From: Imhoffiella purpurea
GTDB lineage: Bacteria; Pseudomonadota; Gammaproteobacteria; Chromatiales; Chromatiaceae
DNA length: 64,000 nucleotides
Direction: 5' to 3'
Assembly (NCBI RefSeq): GCF_000585215.1
Contig: NZ_AONC01000062.1
Coordinates: 1 to 64,000 of the forward strand
Position numbers and translations under genes: made by a program. The notes below the pieces were generated by a model that was not told the origin of the DNA, searched no databases, and saw only the letters and a program-made list of their open reading frames with translations. Each line of letters starts with the position of its first letter. The stretch's first letter is position 1. This document shows, piece by piece, positions 27,801-35,086 of the stretch.

Positions 27801-28818
27801 CGGCCAGATGGCCGAAATCGGGCAGATCCGGCGCCTTGGCGTCCAGCGAACCGGTGACCGTCGCCCGGCTCGGATCGCCGCGCGTCTCCAGGTCGGCCCG
27901 GGTCTCGACCTGGGGCAGATCGGCCGCGAAGGCCGGCAGATCGACCCGCGCGACCTGGATCCGGCCCTCCCAGCTGGGCGCGGACAGCAGCGCGCGCACC
28001 CGAGCCTCCAGGGTCGCCTCCGCCGAGCCTGTCAGGCGATGACGGATCCGCAGATCGTCCAGATCGCCCTCCAGATGGCCGGAGCCATCGAGCCGCGCCT
28101 CGGGCGGTAGCTGCATCCGCCAGTCCAGATCCAGTTCAAGCGGATACTGGCCCACCAGATCGGCATGGCCCCGTGCATTGGCGCTGAGCCGGGGCTGGGA
28201 CAGGCTCGCATCCAGCCCGACGACCTGCAGATCGCCGCCGTCGAGGCTAGCGACGAGACGGGCGCGATCCAGCACCAGCATGGGCGCCTCGGCCCCCTTG
28301 TCGAGCAGGCGAAAGCGTTCGAGTGTGGCCTCGCCGACATCGAGCCGCACTGGCAACAGGATCTCGGGCAGGCTGAAGGGCGTGTCCTCCTTGTCCGCGC
28401 TCGGCCCCAGGGCCAGGTCGAATCCGCTCACCGCGAGCCGATCGATCTCGGCCAGCCCCTGGAGCAGCGCCGAGGGCGTCCAATCGAGTTCCAGCGTCTC
28501 GATCCCGACGTCGAGCGCCGGCAGAGTCAGGGAGAAGTCGCGCAGGCTCAGGCGGCCGAGAAGCCGGCCATCCACCCGACCGACGCTGAACAGCCCGGGA
28601 AGCATGCCCTCGGCCGTCTGAACGGCGAATCGCAACCCGGTCTGGGTCCCCAGCACGAGGCAGACCGGAACCAGGATCAGCAGGAGGAGCCCCGCCAAGA
28701 CGCCCAGCAGGAGACGCGGTAGCCGCCGCCGACGCGATGCCGGAGCGCTTCCCGCCGGATCCGGCGCGGTCTCCCGCGGTGTCTCGGAAGGGTCCGGGGT
28801 CTTCTCGACGTCGGTCAT
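24781..28818 (-). CDS. tamB: Translocation and assembly module subunit TamB
   Basis: This 1345-residue protein has one N-terminal transmembrane helix (about residues 32-60) followed by a very long, repetitive beta-rich periplasmic region (AsmA-like/DUF490). It ends with the family C-terminal segment, whose last residues are IYFKFEN. TamB bridges inner and outer membranes and works with TamA in outer-membrane protein and lipid transport. The length is close to E. coli TamB (1259). It overlaps tamA by 4 bp. Confidence 0.93.
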   Translation of the reverse strand: MTDVEKTPDPSETPRETAPDPAGSAPASRRRRLPRLLLGVLAGLLLLILVPVCLVLGTQTGLRFAVQTAEGMLPGLFSVGRVDGRLLGRLSLRDFSLTLPALDVGIETLELDWTPSALLQGLAEIDRLAVSGFDLALGPSADKEDTPFSLPEILLPVRLDVGEATLERFRLLDKGAEAPMLVLDRARLVASLDGGDLQVVGLDASLSQPRLSANARGHADLVGQYPLELDLDWRMQLPPEARLDGSGHLEGDLDDLRIRHRLTGSAEATLEARVRALLSAPSWEGRIQVARVDLPAFAADLPQVETRADLETRGDPSRATVTGSLDAKAPDLPDFGHLAATLDLLWSDKRLDIRRLDLTEEVSKADLNATGHLDLATDPGAFELEGQWRNLRWPLSGDLVARSAQGALKASGDLAAYDYSLSAQAEGPSFPASRLALRGTGTAEGTRIASLLLETLRGRIEGGGDLAWSPEPSWNLHLDGKDLDPGAFVEGLDDRIALALTTEGGLQSFDYDLSATTSGPGLPPAALALIGSGDLAQTRLETLRLDVFGGRVDGEAKATFDPKVTWDAAIRLSGIDPGSYAPEWPGRIDGRLTSHGSIEDAGPDLVAVIESLKGRLRGYPIAASGRVSMAEGQTRLENIEAQSGTSRVGIQGTVDQSLDLAFDLESPDLSNLLPDAKGRLSAQGKVTGPLEGPRIRLDLKAKDAAFGEQGLASLVGKANLDLAEPGRFDVDLDGKDLFAGGMLWDALTLRGEGSMPDHRVSLQLDGTQLAAKLDASGGLSDTGVYRGRLSRLDLVPEDLGRWSLEKAAPFALDGAKVQAGPLCLRQDRGSGGCIGFDQSAPGKWLANLNLDSLDFALLEGFLPDGLDAEGAMRVTGRFQADGSNLDGRASAEIDQGRIKVDLGQGRYEAVDFSGTRLTLNTDAKGLSTRLELPLGDLGGARGSLDLPGWRFQDPAAPGQRLQGQLKAQIAGLERIASLVPDISNLAGSLDVDLGLGGTIGKPGVKGRAAVSQVGFEVPLIALVVKDLNLEAVAPSQERMDLRGGALVGGGRLDVSGEARFGAAGPDVRIGLNGKKLKVADTKEYYALISPDFEIEAGSKGASVRGQVRISEARIRPRSVPAGTVSPSSDVVMEERTETPPYPLDLDVGLVMGKDVTIDAFGVRGRLAGGLRVLQRPGADMLGDGQLQITEGEYRLSGGFGLAAELGAPLTITQGRLIYAKSPIDNPGLLLQAERAGGDTTAGVRVLGTLRDPKLAFFSESDPDMTQAEITKYLVTGIPPSANDQTNDAGLAVGTYVAPRIYMEYESGLGDEANKVKLRYDLTRHIELQTETGDNQGADIYFKFEN

Positions 28819-30635
28819 AGATCCGGTCCGATGACGATATGCAGACGGGCCGGCGGAAACCCGTCGTCCTCGTCGTCCTTGCTCAGGGCGAACGCGAGGT
28901 CGAGCCGGACCTGACCGATGGGCGAGGCCCAGCGCAACCCGAGACCGGCGCTCTGGGCGAATTCCTGATCGTAATCCGGATCGAAGGCGTTGCCGAAGTC
29001 GGTGAAGACGGCCGCGCTCCAGGGTCCGCGGATGCGCCGCTCCAGCTCCAGGCTGCCCACGGCCAGATAGCGTCCGCCGACGGTCTCGTTGGTCTTGCGG
29101 TCGTTCGGACCCAGGGCCTCGAATCCCCAGCCGCGAATGGAATTGTCGCCCCCGGCATAGAAGCGCCGGCTCGCCGGCAGGTCTTCCAAACTCTCGGCCC
29201 AGGTGGCCCCCAGATCGGTCCTAGTGATGAGGCGATAGTCCTCGAGGAAGCGCCGCACCCATTTGAACTGGAGCCGACCGCTCAGATAGGACGCCTCGGA
29301 CACCAGGCCCTGGACGGCGCCGAGCACCGTGTATTTGATCCGGTAGCCGCGATTGGTGTTGATGGGATTGTCCGAGACCGTCTTCGACCAGGAGATGTTC
29401 GGGACCAGCTCGTTGGTGGCGCCCACCGAGGTGGCGTCGTCCAGGTCGAAATCCTCGTAGTTGTACTCGACGCCGAGGTTGCGCCGCCAGCCGCGCTCGG
29501 TGAGCGTGGAATGGGCCGCCTGGACGCTGTGGGTCCAGCCCTTGCGGGTATCCGTATCGTAGAGCTTGGAGCTCGGCTTGATGACGATGTAGTCGCGGGT
29601 CGGATCCTGGATGGGGATGCGATAGTCGAGCTCCATCGAGGAGAGCGCCGGGGCCAGACTGAGCTCGGTGCGCAGCTTGTGGCCGTGACGGCCGATGTAG
29701 CGGCGGCGATAATCGAGCGTCATGCGCGGTCCGATGTCGGTCGCGTAACCGAAACCGACGCGGTATTTATTCGCCTTGTTGCGCTTGGCCACCACCTCGA
29801 TCGGTACCTCGTGCTCCGGACCGGACGCATTCTTGCGGGGAACGATCTCGACGTCGCTGTAATACTCGCTCCCGAGCAGACGGCTCTGAAGGCCGAGCAG
29901 CACGTCCGGGTCGTAGACGTCGCCCGGCTCGAAGCTGACGTATCTGCGCAGGAATCCCTCGTCGAGCAGATCCTGCTCGAAGCTGACCGCGCCGATGCGG
30001 TATCTGGGGCCGGTATCGAGATGGACATGGATGTGGGCGCTATAGGACACGGGATCGACCAGCACCTGATGGAGGGTCATCCGGTAGTCCAGAAAGCCCG
30101 CCGATGTGGCGCTGTAGCGCAGATCCGCCTTGGCCGTCTCGTAGGCCGAGTGCAGCAGCACGTCGCCCACCTTCATGGGGAAGGTCTTGGGGAAGGCTTG
30201 GTCCTCGGCCCCCTCGCCCTCGACCCGATAGTCGACCGAGCCGATCCTGATCGGCTCGCCCGGATTCACCCGATAGGTCGCGACCCAGGTCCCCTGCGCG
30301 TCGGCGGGCTCCTTCAGATCATCCTCGACCTGGACCCGATACAGTCCGAATGGCGCCAGGGCGTCGGCGATCTGCTCCGGCGCCATGCGGTGCAGCGCCA
30401 GAACGCGCGCCGGCGTCAGATCCCGGTCGCCGCGCTCGCCATAGATACCGAGCAGCGCCAGAACGTTCGACTCCTGCTGCCCCGAGAGCCCGCTGACCTG
30501 GACGTCCAGCTTGAGCGCATAGGCGCCCTGGTGGACGAGCAATAGACAGAGGACCAGACCGAGGCCAGACCAAGGATGGCCGCGCCGGCCCGATGAAAGA
30601 CCGGTTCGCCGTCTGTTCAAGACACCTCGAATCAT
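28815..30635 (-). CDS. tamA: Outer membrane translocation module subunit TamA (Omp85 family)
   Basis: This 606-residue protein has a signal-anchor-like N-terminus ending AYALKLDV, about three POTRA domains (roughly 40-270) and a C-terminal 16-strand Omp85 barrel. FYAGGDNSIRGWGFE, containing the conserved RGW/RGF lid element, is seen near residue 495. The C-terminus (HIVIGPDL) is barrel-like, though without the canonical final Phe. It starts the tamA-tamB-acyltransferase-UPF0104 operon. The first ATG (30635) precedes a basic stretch, and the true start may be slightly downstream. Confidence 0.93.
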   Translation of the reverse strand: MIRGVLNRRRTGLSSGRRGHPWSGLGLVLCLLLVHQGAYALKLDVQVSGLSGQQESNVLALLGIYGERGDRDLTPARVLALHRMAPEQIADALAPFGLYRVQVEDDLKEPADAQGTWVATYRVNPGEPIRIGSVDYRVEGEGAEDQAFPKTFPMKVGDVLLHSAYETAKADLRYSATSAGFLDYRMTLHQVLVDPVSYSAHIHVHLDTGPRYRIGAVSFEQDLLDEGFLRRYVSFEPGDVYDPDVLLGLQSRLLGSEYYSDVEIVPRKNASGPEHEVPIEVVAKRNKANKYRVGFGYATDIGPRMTLDYRRRYIGRHGHKLRTELSLAPALSSMELDYRIPIQDPTRDYIVIKPSSKLYDTDTRKGWTHSVQAAHSTLTERGWRRNLGVEYNYEDFDLDDATSVGATNELVPNISWSKTVSDNPINTNRGYRIKYTVLGAVQGLVSEASYLSGRLQFKWVRRFLEDYRLITRTDLGATWAESLEDLPASRRFYAGGDNSIRGWGFEALGPNDRKTNETVGGRYLAVGSLELERRIRGPWSAAVFTDFGNAFDPDYDQEFAQSAGLGLRWASPIGQVRLDLAFALSKDDEDDGFPPARLHIVIGPDL

Positions 30636-30778
30636 TCCGGCTCCCTGGATCCAGCGCGACCGAGGATCAGATCGCCTGGGGCGCCGAGCGTACGCAATGC
30701 CGACACTTCATCCCCGTGATCTCGAGCTCGACCATCGTCGCTGTCTCCTCTGGGTTGACGGGATATCGGTCCCCTTCC

Positions 30779-31759
30779 TCATTGCGAGGCCATGAAGCGA
30801 GCGGCCCCGAGCAATGGCGTCAGAGGCTGGAGGATAACCCGCACCGGCATGCGGCGCATCAGGGAGCCCATGCGGCCCTTGTCGAAGAATCCCTCGAGGA
30901 AGCCTCCCTGCCGAAGCAGCGCCAGATTCTTCAGGGCGATTCCGCCCCCCAGATAGACCCCTCCCAGGGCCATGTGCTTGAGCGCCGTGTTCCCGGCCTC
31001 CCGGCCATAGAGCCGCAGAAAGAGGTTCATGGTCTCGACGCAGACGGCGCAGCGCTCGGCGGCCGCGGCTTCGGCGACGGCCGCCGCCGTATCCCCGCCC
31101 TCCTCGATCGCCCGGCGCAACCAGGCGGGCGACTCGCAGTCATGATAGCGGAGAAAGAATTCGTAGACGTTGGCGATCCCCGGACCCGAGACCACGCGCT
31201 CCCAGCTCACCCGGCCGAAGCGCATCTTCAGATGCCTCAACATGGCGAACTCGAGATCGTCCGCCGGAGCGAAATCCGTATGTCCACCCTCGGTCGCGAA
31301 GGCATGGTGAGTGATCCCGTCCCAGAAGAGCCCGGCCTGACCCAGGCCGGTTCCGGCCGCCACCACGCAGGCATTGCCCTCGAACGAACCCTCGCCTGGA
31401 TGCAGCTCGGCCAGATCGGATGGCTCCAGCGCGGAAACGCCCCAGGCCACGGCCTCGAGATCGTTGAGGAACTCGACGCCGGCGAAACCGAACGACGCCT
31501 CCAAGGCGTCCGCATCCAGGAACCAGGGCAGATTGGTGGTCTCGGTGCGCCGATCATGCACGGGTCCGGCGACCGCGAAGGAAGCGAATCGGCACTGACA
31601 GCCGGTCTCGACGCTGTAACGGTGGATGATCTTGTCGAGCGAATCGAAGGAGGCACTCGGATAACGCCTGGGCTCGCTGATCCTGACGAGCTCGCCATCC
31701 GTTTCCGCCATACCCAGTGCCGTCTTGGTACCACCGATGTCACCCACCAACAAGCGCAT
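30779..31759 (-). CDS. glk: Glucokinase
   Basis: This 326-residue proteobacterial glucokinase phosphorylates glucose with ATP. The phosphate-binding GDIGGTKTALG is at residues 6-16. LNDLEAVAWG carries the catalytic Asp region, and GTGLGQAG and LGGVYLGGGIA complete the fold signatures. The ATG at 31759 is preceded by GGGAGA with 7-nt spacing. In a phototroph it would serve glycogen turnover; this is inference. It is a single gene between tamA and the sulfur globule gene. Confidence 0.92.
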   Translation of the reverse strand: MRLLVGDIGGTKTALGMAETDGELVRISEPRRYPSASFDSLDKIIHRYSVETGCQCRFASFAVAGPVHDRRTETTNLPWFLDADALEASFGFAGVEFLNDLEAVAWGVSALEPSDLAELHPGEGSFEGNACVVAAGTGLGQAGLFWDGITHHAFATEGGHTDFAPADDLEFAMLRHLKMRFGRVSWERVVSGPGIANVYEFFLRYHDCESPAWLRRAIEEGGDTAAAVAEAAAAERCAVCVETMNLFLRLYGREAGNTALKHMALGGVYLGGGIALKNLALLRQGGFLEGFFDKGRMGSLMRRMPVRVILQPLTPLLGAARFMASQ

Positions 31760-31952
31760 TGCATGTCTCCCATCGTCAGACGGCAAACGACCCGTAAAGG
31801 CCGCCAAGGCGTCCTGCGGGATCGGAAGGCGGGGATGATAGCAATTAGATGGCCTGGCCGCGAAGCCATGGACATTGGGTGGACCCGAAACACCCCCGCC
31901 CGCGGATCGCGGACAGGGGCGTGATCGGGCTATAGCGAAAACAGCCTGTCGA

Positions 31953-32267
31953 TTATTTCGAGGTCGTGCTCTGCGGGATCGTCACTGCGGGATAGCCGTA
32001 TGCCGGATAGCCGTAGTAGGGCACTCCGCCCCAGCCGTACGGGGCACCCCAGCCGTAGCCATAGGGCGCGCCGTAGCCGCCATAATAGGGATAGCCGTAC
32101 CCGTAGTAGGGACCACCACCGTACCAGGGACCTCCACCCCATGGCCCGCCCCAGGGACTGAACCAGTCGAAGGGCCCCCAGCCCCAAAAGGCGTTCGCGG
32201 ACATGGAGCCCATCGCAGAGACGCCCGCAACGGTGGCGGCCATCAAGATTCGCTTCATGGTCATCAT
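31953..32267 (-). CDS. Sulfur globule protein (SgpC-like), secreted Gly/Tyr/Trp/Pro-rich
   Basis: This 104-residue precursor has a signal peptide of about 26 residues (ending SANA). Its mature part of about 78 residues is built almost only of Gly, Tyr, Trp and Pro in repeats such as GYGYPYYGGYGAPYG. This composition and size match the structural envelope proteins of periplasmic sulfur globules in purple sulfur bacteria, which coat sulfur deposited during sulfide oxidation. A mature mass near 8.5 kDa favours SgpC over SgpA/B. The start among three close ATGs (32267, 32264, 32258) was placed at 32267, 6 nt after a GAGG ribosome site. It is a monocistronic gene with a long upstream region. Confidence 0.85.
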   Translation of the reverse strand: MMTMKRILMAATVAGVSAMGSMSANAFWGWGPFDWFSPWGGPWGGGPWYGGGPYYGYGYPYYGGYGAPYGYGWGAPYGWGGVPYYGYPAYGYPAVTIPQSTTSK

Positions 32268-32605
32268 CGTGTTCCTCGCGAAAGTAGAGAGTCTGATACC
32301 TACTCGGACTATCATCTTCGGGCGAACCGCCCTCCGCGTTCATAAGACTAGGATGACTTACCGGCCGCTTCGTTGACGTCGGTCAATAAGGGTTTTCTTA
32401 ATTTCGTGGTTTCGAATGTCCAACACCAGGATTACGGGGACGAGGAAAGGAGCCGGATCGATCGGCAAGACCAATTACCATGATTTTCATAACCCATTTT
32501 CGGAGATGATTCGATCCCCGTATCATGTCCCCCGTCGGCAGCGAAAGCCGTCAAGTTTTCTTCTGACCAAAAGCCGAAACATCATCATATAGGGAGACTT
32601 AAGAC
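32268..32605. promoter_or_regulatory. Divergent control region of the sulfur globule gene and garA, with a perfect dyad
   Basis: This 338-bp gap holds no gene. At 32373-32386 there is a perfect dyad, TTGAC-GTCG-GTCAA, 106 bp upstream of the sulfur globule start. This fits a regulator-binding site. The garA-proximal part is A/T-rich, with several A/T runs near 32560-32595, but no hexamer pair scored better than three matches. GGGAGA at 32592-32597 is the garA ribosome site. Confidence 0.45.
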
Positions 32606-33343
32606 ATGATCGAAGATCGCACAGGCAGCCACGTTCCCAACGTCACCTTCCGCACCCGCAGTGGCCACGAGTGGGTGGACGTCACCACCGACGACATCTT
32701 CGCCGGCAAGACCGTGGTCGTCTTCTCGCTGCCGGGCGCCTTCACGCCCACCTGCTCCTCCTCGCACGTGCCGCGCTACAACCAGCTGACGCCCATGTTC
32801 AAGGAGCATGGCGTGGACGAGGTGGTCTGCATGTCGGTCAACGACACCTTCGTCATGAACGCCTGGAAGGAGGCCGAGCACGCCGACAACCTGACCTTCG
32901 TCCCGGACGGCAACGGCGAGTTCACCGAAGGCATGGGCATGCTGGTCGACAAGGACGACCTGGGCTTCGGCAAGCGTTCCTGGCGCTATTCCATGCTGGT
33001 GCGCGACGGCGTGATCGAGAAGATGTTCATCGAGCCCGAGGTCGAAGGCGACCCCTACGAGGTCTCCGACGCCGGCACCATGCTCGCCTACATCGCGCCC
33101 GAGGCGCCCAAGCCGATCGACGTGGCCGTCTTCAGCCGCGAGGGCTGCCCCTTCTGCGCCAAGGCCAAGGATGCCCTGACCAAGGCGGGGATTCCGTTCG
33201 AGGAGCTGGTCCTGAACAAGGACTATACCGAGCAGACCCTGCGCGCCGTCTCCAACGCGGCCATGGTGCCTCAGGTCTTCGTCGACGGTCAGCTCATCGG
33301 CGGCTCCGACAAGGTCATCGCTTGGATCGAGAGCCGAGGCTAA
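32606..33343 (+). CDS. garA: Glutathione (amide)-dependent peroxiredoxin-glutaredoxin fusion, GarA
   Basis: This 245-residue hybrid joins a Prx5-type peroxiredoxin (residues 1-160, peroxidatic C50 in PGAFTPTC) to a glutaredoxin domain (about 172-245, CPFC at 181-184). It reduces peroxides using glutathione-type thiols through its own glutaredoxin. In Chromatium gracile the same fusion uses glutathione amide and sits beside glutathione amide reductase, the arrangement seen here. The downstream gene starts 290 bp later. Confidence 0.9.
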   Translation: MIEDRTGSHVPNVTFRTRSGHEWVDVTTDDIFAGKTVVVFSLPGAFTPTCSSSHVPRYNQLTPMFKEHGVDEVVCMSVNDTFVMNAWKEAEHADNLTFVPDGNGEFTEGMGMLVDKDDLGFGKRSWRYSMLVRDGVIEKMFIEPEVEGDPYEVSDAGTMLAYIAPEAPKPIDVAVFSREGCPFCAKAKDALTKAGIPFEELVLNKDYTEQTLRAVSNAAMVPQVFVDGQLIGGSDKVIAWIESRG

Positions 33344-33363
33344 GCCGAGCGCCCACCACCCTC

Positions 33364-33404
33364 CGCGGCCTTCCGCTCGGCATCGCCCGACGCTGAAGGC
33401 CGCG
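33364..33404 (+). terminator. Terminator-like hairpin after garA
   Basis: A 10-bp perfect stem, CGCGGCCTTC with GAAGGCCGCG, around a 21-nt loop begins 20 bp after the garA stop. There is no T run, so termination is uncertain and garA and garB may be partly cotranscribed. The rest of 33405-33633 contains no gene. Confidence 0.35.
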
Positions 33405-33633
33405 GGCCGGTCTCGCGCCCGGAGGGGCGCTGGACCTCCGACCTACCGGTTGCCTCACGCCCCAAACCGCCTGCGATGGGCCTTATTCAGCGGTGATCCG
33501 GCAACAGCCTCGATTTCCGCAGGAATCGCGACCTTCGTCGCCCCGGAAGCGCCTGGACGAACCGGACTGTACGGAGAGGCCGCCTCATCCGTGCGAAAAT
33601 GGACGCGACCGAACTTACTATCAGGAGCTCAAG

Positions 33634-35007
33634 ATGAGTCAGCATTTCGATCTGATCGCGATCGGAGGCGGCAGCGGCGGCCTGGCGGTCGCGGAGAAGG
33701 CCGCCCAATTCGGGCTGAGCGTCGCCATCGTCGAGGCCGGCAAGCTGGGCGGCACCTGCGTCAACGCGGGCTGCGTCCCCAAGAAGGTCATGTGGTACGC
33801 GGCCCAACTGGCCGAGGCCGTCGCGGACGCCCCCGATTTCGGCGTGCGAGCCCAGTCCGACGGGCTCGACTGGGGCAAGCTGGTCGCGGGACGCAACCGC
33901 TATATCGCCAACATCAACGACTACTGGGACGGCTATGCCGAGCGTCTCGGCATCACCCGAATCGAGGGCTACGGGCGCTTCGTCGACGCCCGCACCATCG
34001 CCGTCGGCGACACGCACTACAGTGCCGATCACATCGTCATCGCCACCGGCGGACGTCCCATCGTGCCGCGCCTGCCCGGCCACGAGCTGGGCATCACCTC
34101 GGACGGATTCTTCGCGCTCGAAGAGCGTCCGCAGCGCGTCGCCATCATCGGCGGCGGCTATATCGGCGTCGAACTGGCCGGGTTGCTGCGCGCCTTCGGC
34201 ACCGAGATCACCATGGTCGCCCTGGAAGACCGGGTGCTCTGGCTCTTCGATCCCCTGATCAGCGAGACACTCGCCGAGAACATGCAGGCCGACGGCATCC
34301 GGATGCATCTCGAGTTCGAGGTCTCCGGACTGGAGAAGAACGCCGAGGGCATCTCCCTGGTGGAAAAGAGCGGCCAGCGCCTGACCGGATTCGATCAGGT
34401 CATCTGGGCGGTCGGCCGGGCGCCCAACACCCGCGACCTCGACCTCGAGGCCGCCGGCATCGAGGTACAGCCGAACGGCATGATCCCGACGGACGCCTTC
34501 CAGAACACCAATGTGCCAGGCATCTATGCGATCGGAGACATCACCGGACGCGATCCGCTGACCCCGGTCGCCATCGCCGCCGGACGGCGTCTGGCCGAGC
34601 GCCTGTTCAAGGACAAGCCGGATCTCAAGCTCGACTACGAGAACATCCCGACCGTCGTCTTCGCCCATCCCCCGATCGGCAAGGTCGGTCTCACCGAGCC
34701 CGAGGCGCGCGAGCGCTACGGCGACACCTTGACGATCTACGAGACCAGCTTCACCCCCATGCGCTACGCGCTCAACGAGCATGGCCCCAAGACGGCCATG
34801 AAGCTGGTCTGCGCCGGTCCCGAGGAGAAGGTGGTCGGTATCCACCTGATCGGCGACGGCGTCGACGAGATGCTGCAAGGCTTCGCCGTCGCACTGAAGA
34901 TGGGCGCCACCAAGGCGGACCTGGACGACACGGTCCCCATCCATCCCTGCAGCGCCGAGGAACTGGTCACACTGAAGGTGCCGGTCCGCAGCCCGGGCGG
35001 CCAGTAA
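33634..35007 (+). CDS. garB: Glutathione amide reductase GarB (glutathione reductase family, NADH-type)
   Basis: This 457-residue FAD disulfide reductase has GGGSGG (11-16), the redox pair C42/C47 (CVNAGC), the second dinucleotide fold [10 protein letters not shown] (171-180) and the C-terminal HP of the catalytic site (IHPCSAEE). In E. coli glutathione reductase, R198 and R204 bind the NADPH 2'-phosphate. Aligned by eye, those positions are Leu197 and Trp203, and the segment reads [13 protein letters not shown]. Loss of both arginines with a Glu nearby predicts NADH use, as described for glutathione amide reductase of C. gracile. The ATG at 33634 has CAGGAG upstream. It follows garA. Confidence 0.88.
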   Translation: MSQHFDLIAIGGGSGGLAVAEKAAQFGLSVAIVEAGKLGGTCVNAGCVPKKVMWYAAQLAEAVADAPDFGVRAQSDGLDWGKLVAGRNRYIANINDYWDGYAERLGITRIEGYGRFVDARTIAVGDTHYSADHIVIATGGRPIVPRLPGHELGITSDGFFALEERPQRVAIIGGGYIGVELAGLLRAFGTEITMVALEDRVLWLFDPLISETLAENMQADGIRMHLEFEVSGLEKNAEGISLVEKSGQRLTGFDQVIWAVGRAPNTRDLDLEAAGIEVQPNGMIPTDAFQNTNVPGIYAIGDITGRDPLTPVAIAAGRRLAERLFKDKPDLKLDYENIPTVVFAHPPIGKVGLTEPEARERYGDTLTIYETSFTPMRYALNEHGPKTAMKLVCAGPEEKVVGIHLIGDGVDEMLQGFAVALKMGATKADLDDTVPIHPCSAEELVTLKVPVRSPGGQ

Positions 35008-35015
35008 CCACGCAT

Positions 35016-35045
35016 CGAACCCGGCGTCGCCCGACGCCGGGTTCG
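35016..35045. terminator. Long hairpin between convergent garB and TonB-receptor genes
   Basis: A near-perfect stem of about 13 bp (CGAACCCGGCGTC pairing with GACGCCGGGTTCG) with a very short loop lies 8 bp after the garB stop. It lacks a T run on either strand. Its position between convergent genes suggests a bidirectional transcription end or mRNA-stabilising structure. Confidence 0.5.
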
Positions 35046-35086
35046 GCACCGCGACTGGGGCGGCAGCGGCGGAACGAAGATCGAAG

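Noticed and set aside
28839-30545. A 568-codon plus-strand frame opposite tamA
   Set aside because: It mirrors the codon structure of tamA and shows no domain. tamA itself is well conserved.
35016-35045. The long hairpin after garB considered as a REP-type dispersed repeat
   Set aside because: No second copy was noticed in the window. As a single hairpin between convergent genes it is better explained as a transcription end.
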